From Candidatus Obscuribacterales bacterium (GTDB lineage Bacteria > Cyanobacteriota > Vampirovibrionia > Obscuribacterales > Obscuribacteraceae), in assembly GCA_020050685.1 (NCBI GenBank), contig JAGVKG010000039.1, positions 1-45,904 on the forward strand: a stretch of DNA of 45,904 nt, written 5' to 3'. Below, one piece after another: positions 24,831 to 32,647 of the stretch. Every line of letters begins with the position of its first letter. The first letter of the stretch is position 1. The translations under genes were made by a program, and so were the position numbers. The notes beneath the pieces are model-generated. The model worked only from the letters and a program-made list of their open reading frames with translations, did not search any database and was not told where the DNA came from.

Positions 24831-24863
24831 TTCTTTGGCGTGCTGTCAAGTGACGCCAAAGAA
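24831..24863. terminator. 11-bp perfect stem upstream of higBA
   Basis: TTCTTTGGCGT (24831-24841) pairs with ACGCCAAAGAA (24853-24863) around an 11-base loop. It lies downstream of the coupling-protein gene and upstream of the toxin promoter, so it could end the secretion operon. No long T-tract follows on either strand. Confidence 0.45.
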
Positions 24864-24936
24864 TCTATTTGCCCTGCTATTTAATAAGACGGAGAAGCCA
24901 CCAAAAAGTTCAAATTTGAGCAGTGGAATTAATATT

Positions 24937-25004
24937 GCCGAGGGCCGGGTACATTAACGCGCCCAGCACTCGGCCGAATAAGTTTGTGAAAGACCGTTGG
25001 GTCT
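24937..25004. terminator. Two further stem-loops just after the coupling-protein gene
   Basis: GCCGAG/CTCGGC (24937-24942 and 24969-24974) enclose a second pairing, GCTGGG with CCCGGC on the minus strand. AGACC-GTTG-GGTCT (24991-25004) forms a small hairpin 22 bp past the coupling-protein stop. Together they probably terminate or stabilise the long secretion transcript. No gene is seen in 24793-25025. Confidence 0.45.
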
Positions 25005-25025
25005 TAGAACTAATATTGATTGATC

Positions 25026-27938
25026 TTATAGTTCTATTTTTTTGTTAGCGCCGATTTGTTGGGCGAAGTTGTCGTCCGGGTGACGGAAACGGTTGTGATC
25101 CAGATTCAAACTTGTCACTGGTGGACGTTGTGGTGGCACGCCGGCTTGTGATTGAATCACGTCGCTTAGTGTTTGACCACTGGCCATTGTCTGTCCAATT
25201 TGGTTATTGGTAGATTGGACACGAGCAGCTAACAACGATTGCGCGTCACTGGCGGAGACACCTGCATGTGAGGCTTGCGCAACTTCGGCAACTGGTGTGG
25301 CAGCTGGTGCGGCATCAGATGTGGCTGCGCCAATTTCCTTGCCGCATTCGATGCAGAAGCGTCCTTTGCCAGCTGCTTGCCAGCAATGTGGGCAAGTGCG
25401 CAAGTTTGCCGCTTGTGCAGGGGCTTGAACTTCAGATCTGACATTTGATACCGGAGGTTCATGAACTTGCGGATCATATGTAGTGGTTTGCGTATTGGCT
25501 TGGACAGCTGTGTCTTGAGCAAGAGCGTTTGGATTAACTTGCGCTGCGGTACCAACTTCTTGTGTCATGCCATTTCGTGATGGTGGCACGAGCATTTGTT
25601 GGGCTTGGGCAAAAGCCGGCGCTTGTTGCTGAGAGCTATCGCCCTGAGCCGCTTGTGCTTGCGCATGAGCATTTGCCTCAGCGCGGCTGGACATGTTGTG
25701 CATCAAGTGCATGCGAGCAATTTCTTCAATACCACGCAAGTCAACCATGAGCGGTTTGATTTCACCGTGCTCACTGTCACCGGCTGGTGCTAAGAACACA
25801 AGGGCGTGGTGCTTTTCCATCCGCTTGATAGAGTCTTGATCAATTCGTGGTACCACTTGTTGTGAGTGGATTCTTCTCCATGCAATCGGGAAAATATTCG
25901 AGCCGTCAAATTGGTCGGCAATACCCGGAACAATTACAGCATGTTTACCAATTTCATCCGAGAAGAACTTCGAGGTTGATTCGTCTGCGTTGTGCAAACA
26001 AATACGTATGGCTGAGTTGGAGAAGATTGTCTTCAATTCAGCCGCTCCACCGGATGTGGGGTCGGCACCAACTTTGCCAGCAATCTGGCTGATGTTTTGC
26101 AAGATAATTGCCAAACCGCCATTAGCACCACGGACGATAGCAGATAAACGACCAGCCATGTCGATGTTCAATGTTTGGTACTCGTCGAAGAAGGCAAACA
26201 ATGGCAGAACTGAGGCTGTACCATAACGTGTATGGAGGGCTTGTTCCATCTGGTAGACAAAGCAAGCTGCCAAAGATTCTGCGTCCGGACCCAATGAGGC
26301 TGGAGCGCCGAAAATAAGCACTGTCGGTTTGTGCATGGAGATCTTCAAGTTGACGTTTGATTCTTCTGTCACCTTGAGAATGAACTTGTTCTTGAACATG
26401 CGCAGACGTCCACGCACACCTTGAATGTTGTTGTTGAAGTCGCTATTGCTTTGAATCAGCTGACTCAAAGTACCGTTAACTTTGCTGAATTCTTTTGGTT
26501 CAACTTCCGGATTGGTCTTTGCCCGGCGCAACGATTCAACAATATTGTCACGGCTATAAACAAGCTCCATCAAGCCACGTGGATTGCATGGCAGTTCATT
26601 GAACTCGCAAGCTGCACCGGCTTCATCACGATTGATGACTTCGACGGCTCCCCATTTGAGCAGGCGGGCCATGGCTTCGATATAACCAAAGTCGCGTTCT
26701 GCCCAGTGCTGTTGTTCCGCTTCCAGCGAGTTAACATCCTGCACAATAGAAGATGCAAACTGAGTCGGATCGGCTTCGAGCGGATTCCAGTGAATGGACG
26801 CTTCTTCATCCAAGGGGTTGAAATAGAGTGTTTCAAAACCAGCTTGTTTCGCTTCCGGCAACACTGTGTACTTGAAGCCTTCTTTCTTTTGGTCCAGGTT
26901 CGGATCGTTAGCCTTAGCTTCCAAAGCAATGATTACGCATGGCTTGGCTAACATGGCCTTGATCACAGCCCGCATCAATGTTGTTTTACCGGAACCGGAT
27001 GGTGCTACCAGGAACATATTTTTGTTTGGCAATCTGCCAAGCGGAATGGTGACCGGCAATTGTGTGCGAGCCATAAATCCAAAAGGTAGCACAATACCAT
27101 CTTGTTCAGTCCAAGTCGCACTGGGGTTTACTTTGCCCCAGCGACCATGCCGTCTTAGGTTGGGTGGACACAAAAATGATTTTTGATATTCATTAGGACT
27201 CATCAAACCGGAAGGCGGATTGAAGGTTTTAATTGTTTGCCAGGGGAAGAGACGCTTCTTGTGAGCAGCAGCAATAATAATTGCCAATAAAACTAATGAT
27301 GGCAACAAGATGGCAACTGAGGTTGAATCCAAAAATGCATGTGACTTAGTTCTCATGCCACCAGATTCTGGAGTGGAATTGGCTGCATAGAAACGCATTG
27401 ATTTTGCCTGCGCTGGTGTTGCTTGTGCTGGAGCCGTTTGACCTTGGGTCAACATCTTGGCGCCTGGCATGATTAATGGATTCCCGCCGCTTTGTTCTTG
27501 CGGTGCGGTAGGCAATGTACTAGTTGGTATACCCGCTTGTGTAACGGTTTCTACTCCAGGTTGTCCAACCGGAGCCCCGGCTTGACCTTGGGAATCACCA
27601 CCTTGAACCAGAGGTTGTCCGGCAATCATTGGTTGAGCGGATTGTTGTTGAGCCGGTGCCATCTGCCCTGGCGCTAAGTAAACACCAGTATCAGAAATGC
27701 GTGCCTTGCCAGCAATTGCTGCGCCACCACCGTCGGTGCCACTATTAGGATTGGCAATGCCGGAAACTGTACCTTGCGGTGCAGCCGTCATCTGAGGATA
27801 ACTAGGCGTAACAATGTATTGACCTTGTTGCATTTGCACGCGGCGCTCATACTCCTTGGCAGAAACGATTTCGCCAGTTTCGGAGTTCTTGTAGCGTGCA
27901 ATCACGCCGCGATCGTTAATTTGTGCTCTCCAAGCCAT
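25026..27938 (-). CDS. VirD4/TraG-type coupling ATPase with long N-terminal extension and C-terminal zinc ribbon
   Basis: The 970-residue product begins with about 200 Gln/Ala/Pro/Gly-rich soluble residues, then a single transmembrane segment (about 205-225). The motor domain has Walker A APSGSGKT (312-319), the Walker B-like LFAFFDEYQTL (about 580-590), LAIILQNISQIAG (about 609-621) and RICLHNADESTSKFFS, as in type IV coupling proteins, which bring substrate DNA or protein to the channel. After another low-complexity stretch a zinc ribbon is formed by CPHC (849-852) and CIEC (862-865). Classical VirD4 has its membrane segments at the very N-terminus, so this layout is unusual. The start overlaps the previous stop (TAATG), with GGAGG upstream. 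Confidence 0.85.
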   Translation of the reverse strand: MAWRAQINDRGVIARYKNSETGEIVSAKEYERRVQMQQGQYIVTPSYPQMTAAPQGTVSGIANPNSGTDGGGAAIAGKARISDTGVYLAPGQMAPAQQQSAQPMIAGQPLVQGGDSQGQAGAPVGQPGVETVTQAGIPTSTLPTAPQEQSGGNPLIMPGAKMLTQGQTAPAQATPAQAKSMRFYAANSTPESGGMRTKSHAFLDSTSVAILLPSLVLLAIIIAAAHKKRLFPWQTIKTFNPPSGLMSPNEYQKSFLCPPNLRRHGRWGKVNPSATWTEQDGIVLPFGFMARTQLPVTIPLGRLPNKNMFLVAPSGSGKTTLMRAVIKAMLAKPCVIIALEAKANDPNLDQKKEGFKYTVLPEAKQAGFETLYFNPLDEEASIHWNPLEADPTQFASSIVQDVNSLEAEQQHWAERDFGYIEAMARLLKWGAVEVINRDEAGAACEFNELPCNPRGLMELVYSRDNIVESLRRAKTNPEVEPKEFSKVNGTLSQLIQSNSDFNNNIQGVRGRLRMFKNKFILKVTEESNVNLKISMHKPTVLIFGAPASLGPDAESLAACFVYQMEQALHTRYGTASVLPLFAFFDEYQTLNIDMAGRLSAIVRGANGGLAIILQNISQIAGKVGADPTSGGAAELKTIFSNSAIRICLHNADESTSKFFSDEIGKHAVIVPGIADQFDGSNIFPIAWRRIHSQQVVPRIDQDSIKRMEKHHALVFLAPAGDSEHGEIKPLMVDLRGIEEIARMHLMHNMSSRAEANAHAQAQAAQGDSSQQQAPAFAQAQQMLVPPSRNGMTQEVGTAAQVNPNALAQDTAVQANTQTTTYDPQVHEPPVSNVRSEVQAPAQAANLRTCPHCWQAAGKGRFCIECGKEIGAATSDAAPAATPVAEVAQASHAGVSASDAQSLLAARVQSTNNQIGQTMASGQTLSDVIQSQAGVPPQRPPVTSLNLDHNRFRHPDDNFAQQIGANKKIEL

Positions 27939-28597
27939 TAGCTCTTTTGACCTCCCTCGGAAATGCCAACAATGCGCATGCCATCTTTGCTCAACCGTAC
28001 CAAATATTCAAGATGGACATTACGAACAGATGAACCTTTTTCTGGAACTGCAAGCGTTTGTATACCAGTAACGAAAACTACAACTGCACCATCAGCTTGC
28101 GGGTGCCCAGCTAAAATTTGAATCGGCTTGAATGAACTTTTTACGCCAGATTCGTCAATTTGTTTTTCAATCTCAGATGTCCAGACATTTTGGCGATAAG
28201 CTGCCGCTACTTCTGGTGACATATAAGCGATAGCCTTTTCTTGGTTACCGCGCGCAGAGCCTGCGCTCAAGTCCCAAGCAATCGGTAGCCATTGTTCAAT
28301 GAAGGCTTTGGCGGAGTTCGGGTCGGTAGTAGCTCCTGCTGCTTGGGCCGAGCCGGCAGTGGTATCACTGGCATAACCTTCGTTTGGATATCGCGAGTCT
28401 GATTGTCTGGCACCGGAAATTCTTTGACCGCCACCGGTTACATCCGGATCGCTCATCCATTTTTGACGTGGACGACTATGCGTTGGTTCTGGTGTGGGCA
28501 TGAGCAAGAGGGTGAAGAATATTCCTGCCATCAGTCCTGCTAATCCAACCATGATTAGCGTCATACGATATTTTTGGCCGGCTTGATAGTCAAACAT
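27938..28597 (-). CDS. Membrane-anchored VirB8-like protein (tentative)
   Basis: The 219-residue product has one transmembrane segment (about 12-32, LIMVGLAGLMAGIFFTLLLM), a Pro/Gly-rich linker and a C-terminal domain from about 95. That domain has AKAFIEQWLPIAWDLSAGSARGNQEKAIAYMSPEVAAAYRQNVW and then strands (FKPIQILAGHPQADGAVVVFVTGIQTLAV, VHLEYLVRLSKDGMRIVGISE). One helix-rich half plus a beta sheet is the NTF2-like plan of VirB8/TrbF/TraE, and the position between virB4 and the coupling gene supports this. AAGGTGG precedes ATG 28597. Sequence similarity alone is not decisive. Confidence 0.55.
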   Translation of the reverse strand: MFDYQAGQKYRMTLIMVGLAGLMAGIFFTLLLMPTPEPTHSRPRQKWMSDPDVTGGGQRISGARQSDSRYPNEGYASDTTAGSAQAAGATTDPNSAKAFIEQWLPIAWDLSAGSARGNQEKAIAYMSPEVAAAYRQNVWTSEIEKQIDESGVKSSFKPIQILAGHPQADGAVVVFVTGIQTLAVPEKGSSVRNVHLEYLVRLSKDGMRIVGISEGGQKS

Positions 28598-28600
28598 TTT

Positions 28601-31426
28601 TTAGCCCACCTTTAATAACTGGGGACTGAAGGTTTGCGGCGTTATACCTTGAGCAAGTAAGTGACATGCCCAGCGTGAATCACCATTACAAAGCTCGGTC
28701 ATGCGCGCGCGCATCGGCTGATCGGAGTTTGGTTCTGTAGTTGCTACCCAGTACATGAAACGGGGGACAACCAACTTAACCACACCGCGCGACATCTTGT
28801 GATAAATCAAGAATGCTTCCGAGTATTCTCTGTTTTTACGAGTTAAATGTCCGATGGAGGACATCTCAGCCGGTGTCAGTCCGCAAGCATCTTTGATAAG
28901 CTCAAAGTTTGCCGGGTCATTACCCAAGATAATTTTGATTGAGCTATTGCTGGCTAGTGTGCGCGCTCTGTCGTCACGCAAAAGGTCACCGAGCTCTTGC
29001 GATATGCCAATGAACAATAGACCTAAGTGTCGGCTGGTGCGTGATGCATCTTCAACCAAAGTCTTTCCGCCTTCGTAGCGCAAAAGTCTCCACAATTCGT
29101 CTATACAGAAGACAAATCGTGCTGGTTTGCCTTTCTTCATTTGCTCAAGCTTGTGAGCTGCCGCCCGTCTCAAGACAAAGTCGGAAACAAACAAAGTAAC
29201 TACTGCTTCCAAAGTCTTATCGTGAGAAAGTTCGGATGTGTCGAAAACCATGATTTGCGAATCCATCGGAATGGATGTCGGTCCATCGAAGAGTTTGCCA
29301 AAGATAGCACCCTTGCAATAAAGTCCCAAACGGCTTGCTAGATCATCGGAAACATCACCGCGACGCGAACCTTTGCATTTTGCTGCTTCTTCTTTCAACC
29401 AGAAAACCAAATCAGATTCTGTCGGTATGCGGTTCTCAGCTGCGCAACTCTTATAGATATGTTGAATGCCTTGCATGAGCAAAGGTTTTTCATCTTTAGT
29501 CATAGCTTGCTCACCACTTTCGCCCAGCATGACGGAGTGGAAGTTCAACAATTTGATGATGTGTGACTCCGGTGGATTAGCCGGATCAATTGCCTTGCCA
29601 TCGGCACCCATTGGTGGCAAATCGTATAAGTTGATTGTTACCGATCCATCCGGACCAAGCCGAATGTAAGCCGCATTGTCATAGACTTCGGTAATCAACT
29701 TATAACTGCCGGAACGGTCGATGATCACTGCCTTGGCGCCAGCCAAAGTTTTCATTTGAATGATTTGCTGGGCCACCATGGATTTACCTTCACCAGGTTG
29801 ACCGAAGACAATGCAAAGGGCATTCGGTAATTTTTCATCATAAGCATTGAGGAATACCGGTTCCAAAGTTTCTTTGGAGAAACCAAGCCAATCACCTTGC
29901 TCGGATCCTAATTTGGCATGAACAAAGGGGAATGAATTGCGCAAGGTTGGTGTGCGAACTGCCTTGCCGCGACGCGTAACGTCTACACCAAGACCGATCA
30001 GGCTGCCGACGAAGAGTTGCTTTTGTTCATGATGACCGACGACAAAGCGTGCTCCACGACATTGGGCAGCAGCTGATCGCACAAGTTCAGTATTGCGATT
30101 GAGCTCGTCTAAGGTTTCGGAATTGATCGTGAAGTAAATGGCATTGTTGAACACTTCCATATTGGTGGTGTACAGTTCAGATCCGATGCTGGCTGCTTCT
30201 TGAGCTTTCTCAGCTTCTTCTTGGTTTGGTGCAGAGCGTGGACCCATCAGACCCTGATAAGTGTTGGCTGTTGCTTGAGCTTGTTTGCGTTGCAAGCGCT
30301 TTCTAAAGATTTCTTTGTCCAGCTTGTGAGCAAAAATGTTTAAGCGCCATTCGCAGTTGAGGCGAAGCAATGGTTGCAACCAAAGCGGTGCCGTCCGCTC
30401 AGGTAAGCGGTTCATATAAAGTGTACGGCTGTATCTTCCAACTGCTTCTTCACCTTCAGCACCTTGGTGCGATAGATCGGAAATGAAGGCATAGTCCGGA
30501 TGACTAAAGTCATAACAAGATTCTGTTAACTGCTGACGCAAGGTTGGCGGATCCATGTCTGGGAAAATCCGTCGTATCGATTCCGGCACCGTCTCTTGTT
30601 TCGGGCGCATTGGTATCGGTAGATCGTCTGTCTTTTGTTGATCGTGCTCAGGATTTAGCTCGCGATAGAGCATGCGGAAATATTCCAGAGCAGAAATTGG
30701 TCTGGCTGTAATTGAACAATGGTTGAGCTGGGCAATATGTCCGTGCGAACGTTGAATCAAGGTCGTGACATTTTTTGCATGCTGTCCAGTCGATTGTCTT
30801 GATCCTTGGCTGTTGAATGTATCAAGAATTTGATTGACGGTCGACTCGAGTATGCCTTGTTTCGGCAAGCGCTCTTTGGGCGGACGATAACAGAAGGTAA
30901 CAAAGAACTTGAGTTCCGGAATAAAGTTTTTGGACAACAAGAATGCTTCGTCGTTTTCCACACCGCGGGCGACGTATTTCAAAAACTCATCATCAACCAC
31001 TTCAACCGGATGGCGAGAGAAATATTCGCGCTTGCCGATGTTGTGGCAAACAACAGTTAATTGTACTGAGGTGTCTACTGCATTGAGGAAGCCGGTAAAG
31101 TGATTCATCAAGGAAACCAGGCGTACTTCATCAAATCCAGAAACGTGAACACCATCAAGTTCAAAGCAGCAGCGATAGCTGCCATCTTTCAAAACAATTG
31201 TGCCGATGCCTGTAGCATCGTCTTGGAACATATCCCAAAGAGGCAGAAGTCCGGCAGCCGATGAATGCGGTCTTGGCACAGCACCGACAGGAAGTTTAGC
31301 TAAAGCGCTTGTGGAAACTGAGTCGTTTTCCGAATTGCCTTTGGCCCAAGGCAAGATACCTAAGAGGCTATTGCCTTGCAGTCTGTTTTCTTTCGATTGT
31401 GATCTGAGAATTGATCTGGCGTCCAT
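28601..31426 (-). CDS. virB4: VirB4-family type IV secretion ATPase
   Basis: This 941-residue protein is the energising ATPase of conjugation-type secretion. Walker A GQPGEGKS is at 542-549, preceded by PNALCIVF and followed by IIDRSGSY. Walker B is in ARFVFCIDELWRLL (about 769-782), and RTSRHLGLLFIGISQELGDLL carries the expected Arg/Gln positions. The N-terminal half (about 60-500) is the less conserved VirB4 interaction domain, including NAIYFTINSETLDEL. It is the strongest evidence that this locus encodes a type IV machine. It is flanked by VirB3-like and VirB8-like genes with gaps of 3-6 bp, indicating an operon. Confidence 0.9.
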   Translation of the reverse strand: MDARSILRSQSKENRLQGNSLLGILPWAKGNSENDSVSTSALAKLPVGAVPRPHSSAAGLLPLWDMFQDDATGIGTIVLKDGSYRCCFELDGVHVSGFDEVRLVSLMNHFTGFLNAVDTSVQLTVVCHNIGKREYFSRHPVEVVDDEFLKYVARGVENDEAFLLSKNFIPELKFFVTFCYRPPKERLPKQGILESTVNQILDTFNSQGSRQSTGQHAKNVTTLIQRSHGHIAQLNHCSITARPISALEYFRMLYRELNPEHDQQKTDDLPIPMRPKQETVPESIRRIFPDMDPPTLRQQLTESCYDFSHPDYAFISDLSHQGAEGEEAVGRYSRTLYMNRLPERTAPLWLQPLLRLNCEWRLNIFAHKLDKEIFRKRLQRKQAQATANTYQGLMGPRSAPNQEEAEKAQEAASIGSELYTTNMEVFNNAIYFTINSETLDELNRNTELVRSAAAQCRGARFVVGHHEQKQLFVGSLIGLGVDVTRRGKAVRTPTLRNSFPFVHAKLGSEQGDWLGFSKETLEPVFLNAYDEKLPNALCIVFGQPGEGKSMVAQQIIQMKTLAGAKAVIIDRSGSYKLITEVYDNAAYIRLGPDGSVTINLYDLPPMGADGKAIDPANPPESHIIKLLNFHSVMLGESGEQAMTKDEKPLLMQGIQHIYKSCAAENRIPTESDLVFWLKEEAAKCKGSRRGDVSDDLASRLGLYCKGAIFGKLFDGPTSIPMDSQIMVFDTSELSHDKTLEAVVTLFVSDFVLRRAAAHKLEQMKKGKPARFVFCIDELWRLLRYEGGKTLVEDASRTSRHLGLLFIGISQELGDLLRDDRARTLASNSSIKIILGNDPANFELIKDACGLTPAEMSSIGHLTRKNREYSEAFLIYHKMSRGVVKLVVPRFMYWVATTEPNSDQPMRARMTELCNGDSRWACHLLAQGITPQTFSPQLLKVG

Positions 31427-31432
31427 AATCTG

Positions 31433-31771
31433 CTACTCGGTGAAGGGAACTAGGGTTTCGTCTGTCAAAAAGCGGGTTGGTGTTGGGTCTGGTCCGGGAA
31501 TGTAAATGTGCGTGGAGAAAAAGAAATTGAGGGCGTTTTCCAAGGCTCCAGTTGAATTGTTGAGAGTGAATAAGCAATACACTGGTCCAATTAACATGAT
31601 CAGGATTGTCAGATCCAAACGCAGGTCTTGTCCGCAAACATGTACTGGGCTCATCCAGGAATAAAGCTGTGTACCAACCAAAAGGCTTAAGAGAAGGGCG
31701 ATGAGCTGGTCATAGCGCAAGCCAAACAACTTTGGTTGGTCTTCGAGATTTAGAGGTGTAATGTCTTCCAT
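31433..31771 (-). CDS. VirB3/PrgI-like inner-membrane protein
   Basis: The 112-residue product has two close transmembrane segments (about 24-42 and 54-72: LIALLLSLLVGTQLYSW and LTILIMLIGPVYCLF) and polar ends. The position directly upstream of virB4 and the size match VirB3/PrgI proteins, which associate with VirB4 at the inner membrane. TAGGGGA precedes ATG 31771 at 6 bases. The segment NFFFSTHIYIPGP resembles the short region after the helices in this family. Context carries much of the assignment. Confidence 0.65.
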   Translation of the reverse strand: MEDITPLNLEDQPKLFGLRYDQLIALLLSLLVGTQLYSWMSPVHVCGQDLRLDLTILIMLIGPVYCLFTLNNSTGALENALNFFFSTHIYIPGPDPTPTRFLTDETLVPFTE

Positions 31772-31780
31772 AGTAGTCCC

Positions 31781-32482
31781 CTAAGAAACCTTGAGCATTG
31801 AATCTTCTTCATCGCTCATGAAAAGTGATTCCACCAAATGTGGTGGTAAAGCTTGAGGCTCCGCATTGCGAGCAAAGGCTTTCGCGCGCTGCAAGTCAAC
31901 TAACTCTTGCGGTAAGCGAGAAACGCTTGTTACTTGATCAAAGTGGCTAATTGCCTTCTGAAAGAATTTGAGCTGACGATAAATTTCGCCCAGCAAATAG
32001 TGATAGTAGGCAACTAAGCTTACATACTGTTCGTCCGCCAGAGCTGCTAAAAGTTCTGTAACCGCAAGCTCCAACCAACGCGTGTCTGCCTTGCCAGACT
32101 CACGGGTGCATCGATAGCCTTCTAATGCCAGCAACGCCAGATCATATCTGTGGGCGTCCATTTGCCGTCCGCATAGAATTGCATGAGCAAATAATTTTGA
32201 GTATTCAGTATCGGGCGACTGCGGTACGAGCTTGGGATTATAAGGATGTATGTTGAAAAAGGTGGACCACCAGGTGAATTGGCAGCCGGGACACATTGCC
32301 ACCATTGCTGCTCTGAATTTGGCATCGGGAAAGAGGCGGCCTAAGTCAGTTTCAATCCGAGTTTCCGTTGTGATTTTCGGCAGATTGGACAAAAACGACG
32401 TAGAAAAAATGCAATTGCATTTGGGACAAACTACGCTTGTCTCTTTTAGGCTAAATTCGTTAGTCGGCTCTTTTGTGTGCAT
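31781..32482 (-). CDS. DUF2225-like zinc-binding protein in the secretion operon
   Basis: The 233-residue product has CPKC (19-22) with a further Cys, then CPGCQFTWW (64-67), the Cys pairs and spacing of DUF2225-family proteins. The C-terminal half is helical with TPR-like character (YYHYLLGEIYRQLKFFQKAISHFDQVTSV). Function is unknown. ATG 32482 is preferred; a longer frame opens with TTG 32515. It is the first gene of the block that continues into VirB3, VirB4, VirB8 and VirD4-like genes, which is an unusual place for this family. No signal peptide is present, so it should be cytoplasmic. Confidence 0.6.
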   Translation of the reverse strand: MHTKEPTNEFSLKETSVVCPKCNCIFSTSFLSNLPKITTETRIETDLGRLFPDAKFRAAMVAMCPGCQFTWWSTFFNIHPYNPKLVPQSPDTEYSKLFAHAILCGRQMDAHRYDLALLALEGYRCTRESGKADTRWLELAVTELLAALADEQYVSLVAYYHYLLGEIYRQLKFFQKAISHFDQVTSVSRLPQELVDLQRAKAFARNAEPQALPPHLVESLFMSDEEDSMLKVS

Positions 32483-32545
32483 TGGTCTTCGCCAGTTAGA
32501 ATCTGTTATGCACAAGCTTAGGACTTACTTATCTCCAGGTAAATC

Positions 32546-32578
32546 GGGGGAAATCCCATAAGAGTGGGAATTTGCCCA
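32546..32578. promoter_or_regulatory. GGGAA/TTCCC-type dyads upstream of the DUF2225-VirB3-VirB4 block
   Basis: GGGGGAAATCCC (32546-32557) is followed by AGTGGGAATTTGCCCA (32563-32578), 64-96 bp upstream of ATG 32482. The pair and its spacing closely repeat the elements at 37771-37805. Confidence 0.6.
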
Positions 32579-32647
32579 TCCAGAGAGGAATTGCCTGGGG
32601 AAAATACGAAATAGCTTGAAATTCAAGCCGGACAAATGGTCCTAATC

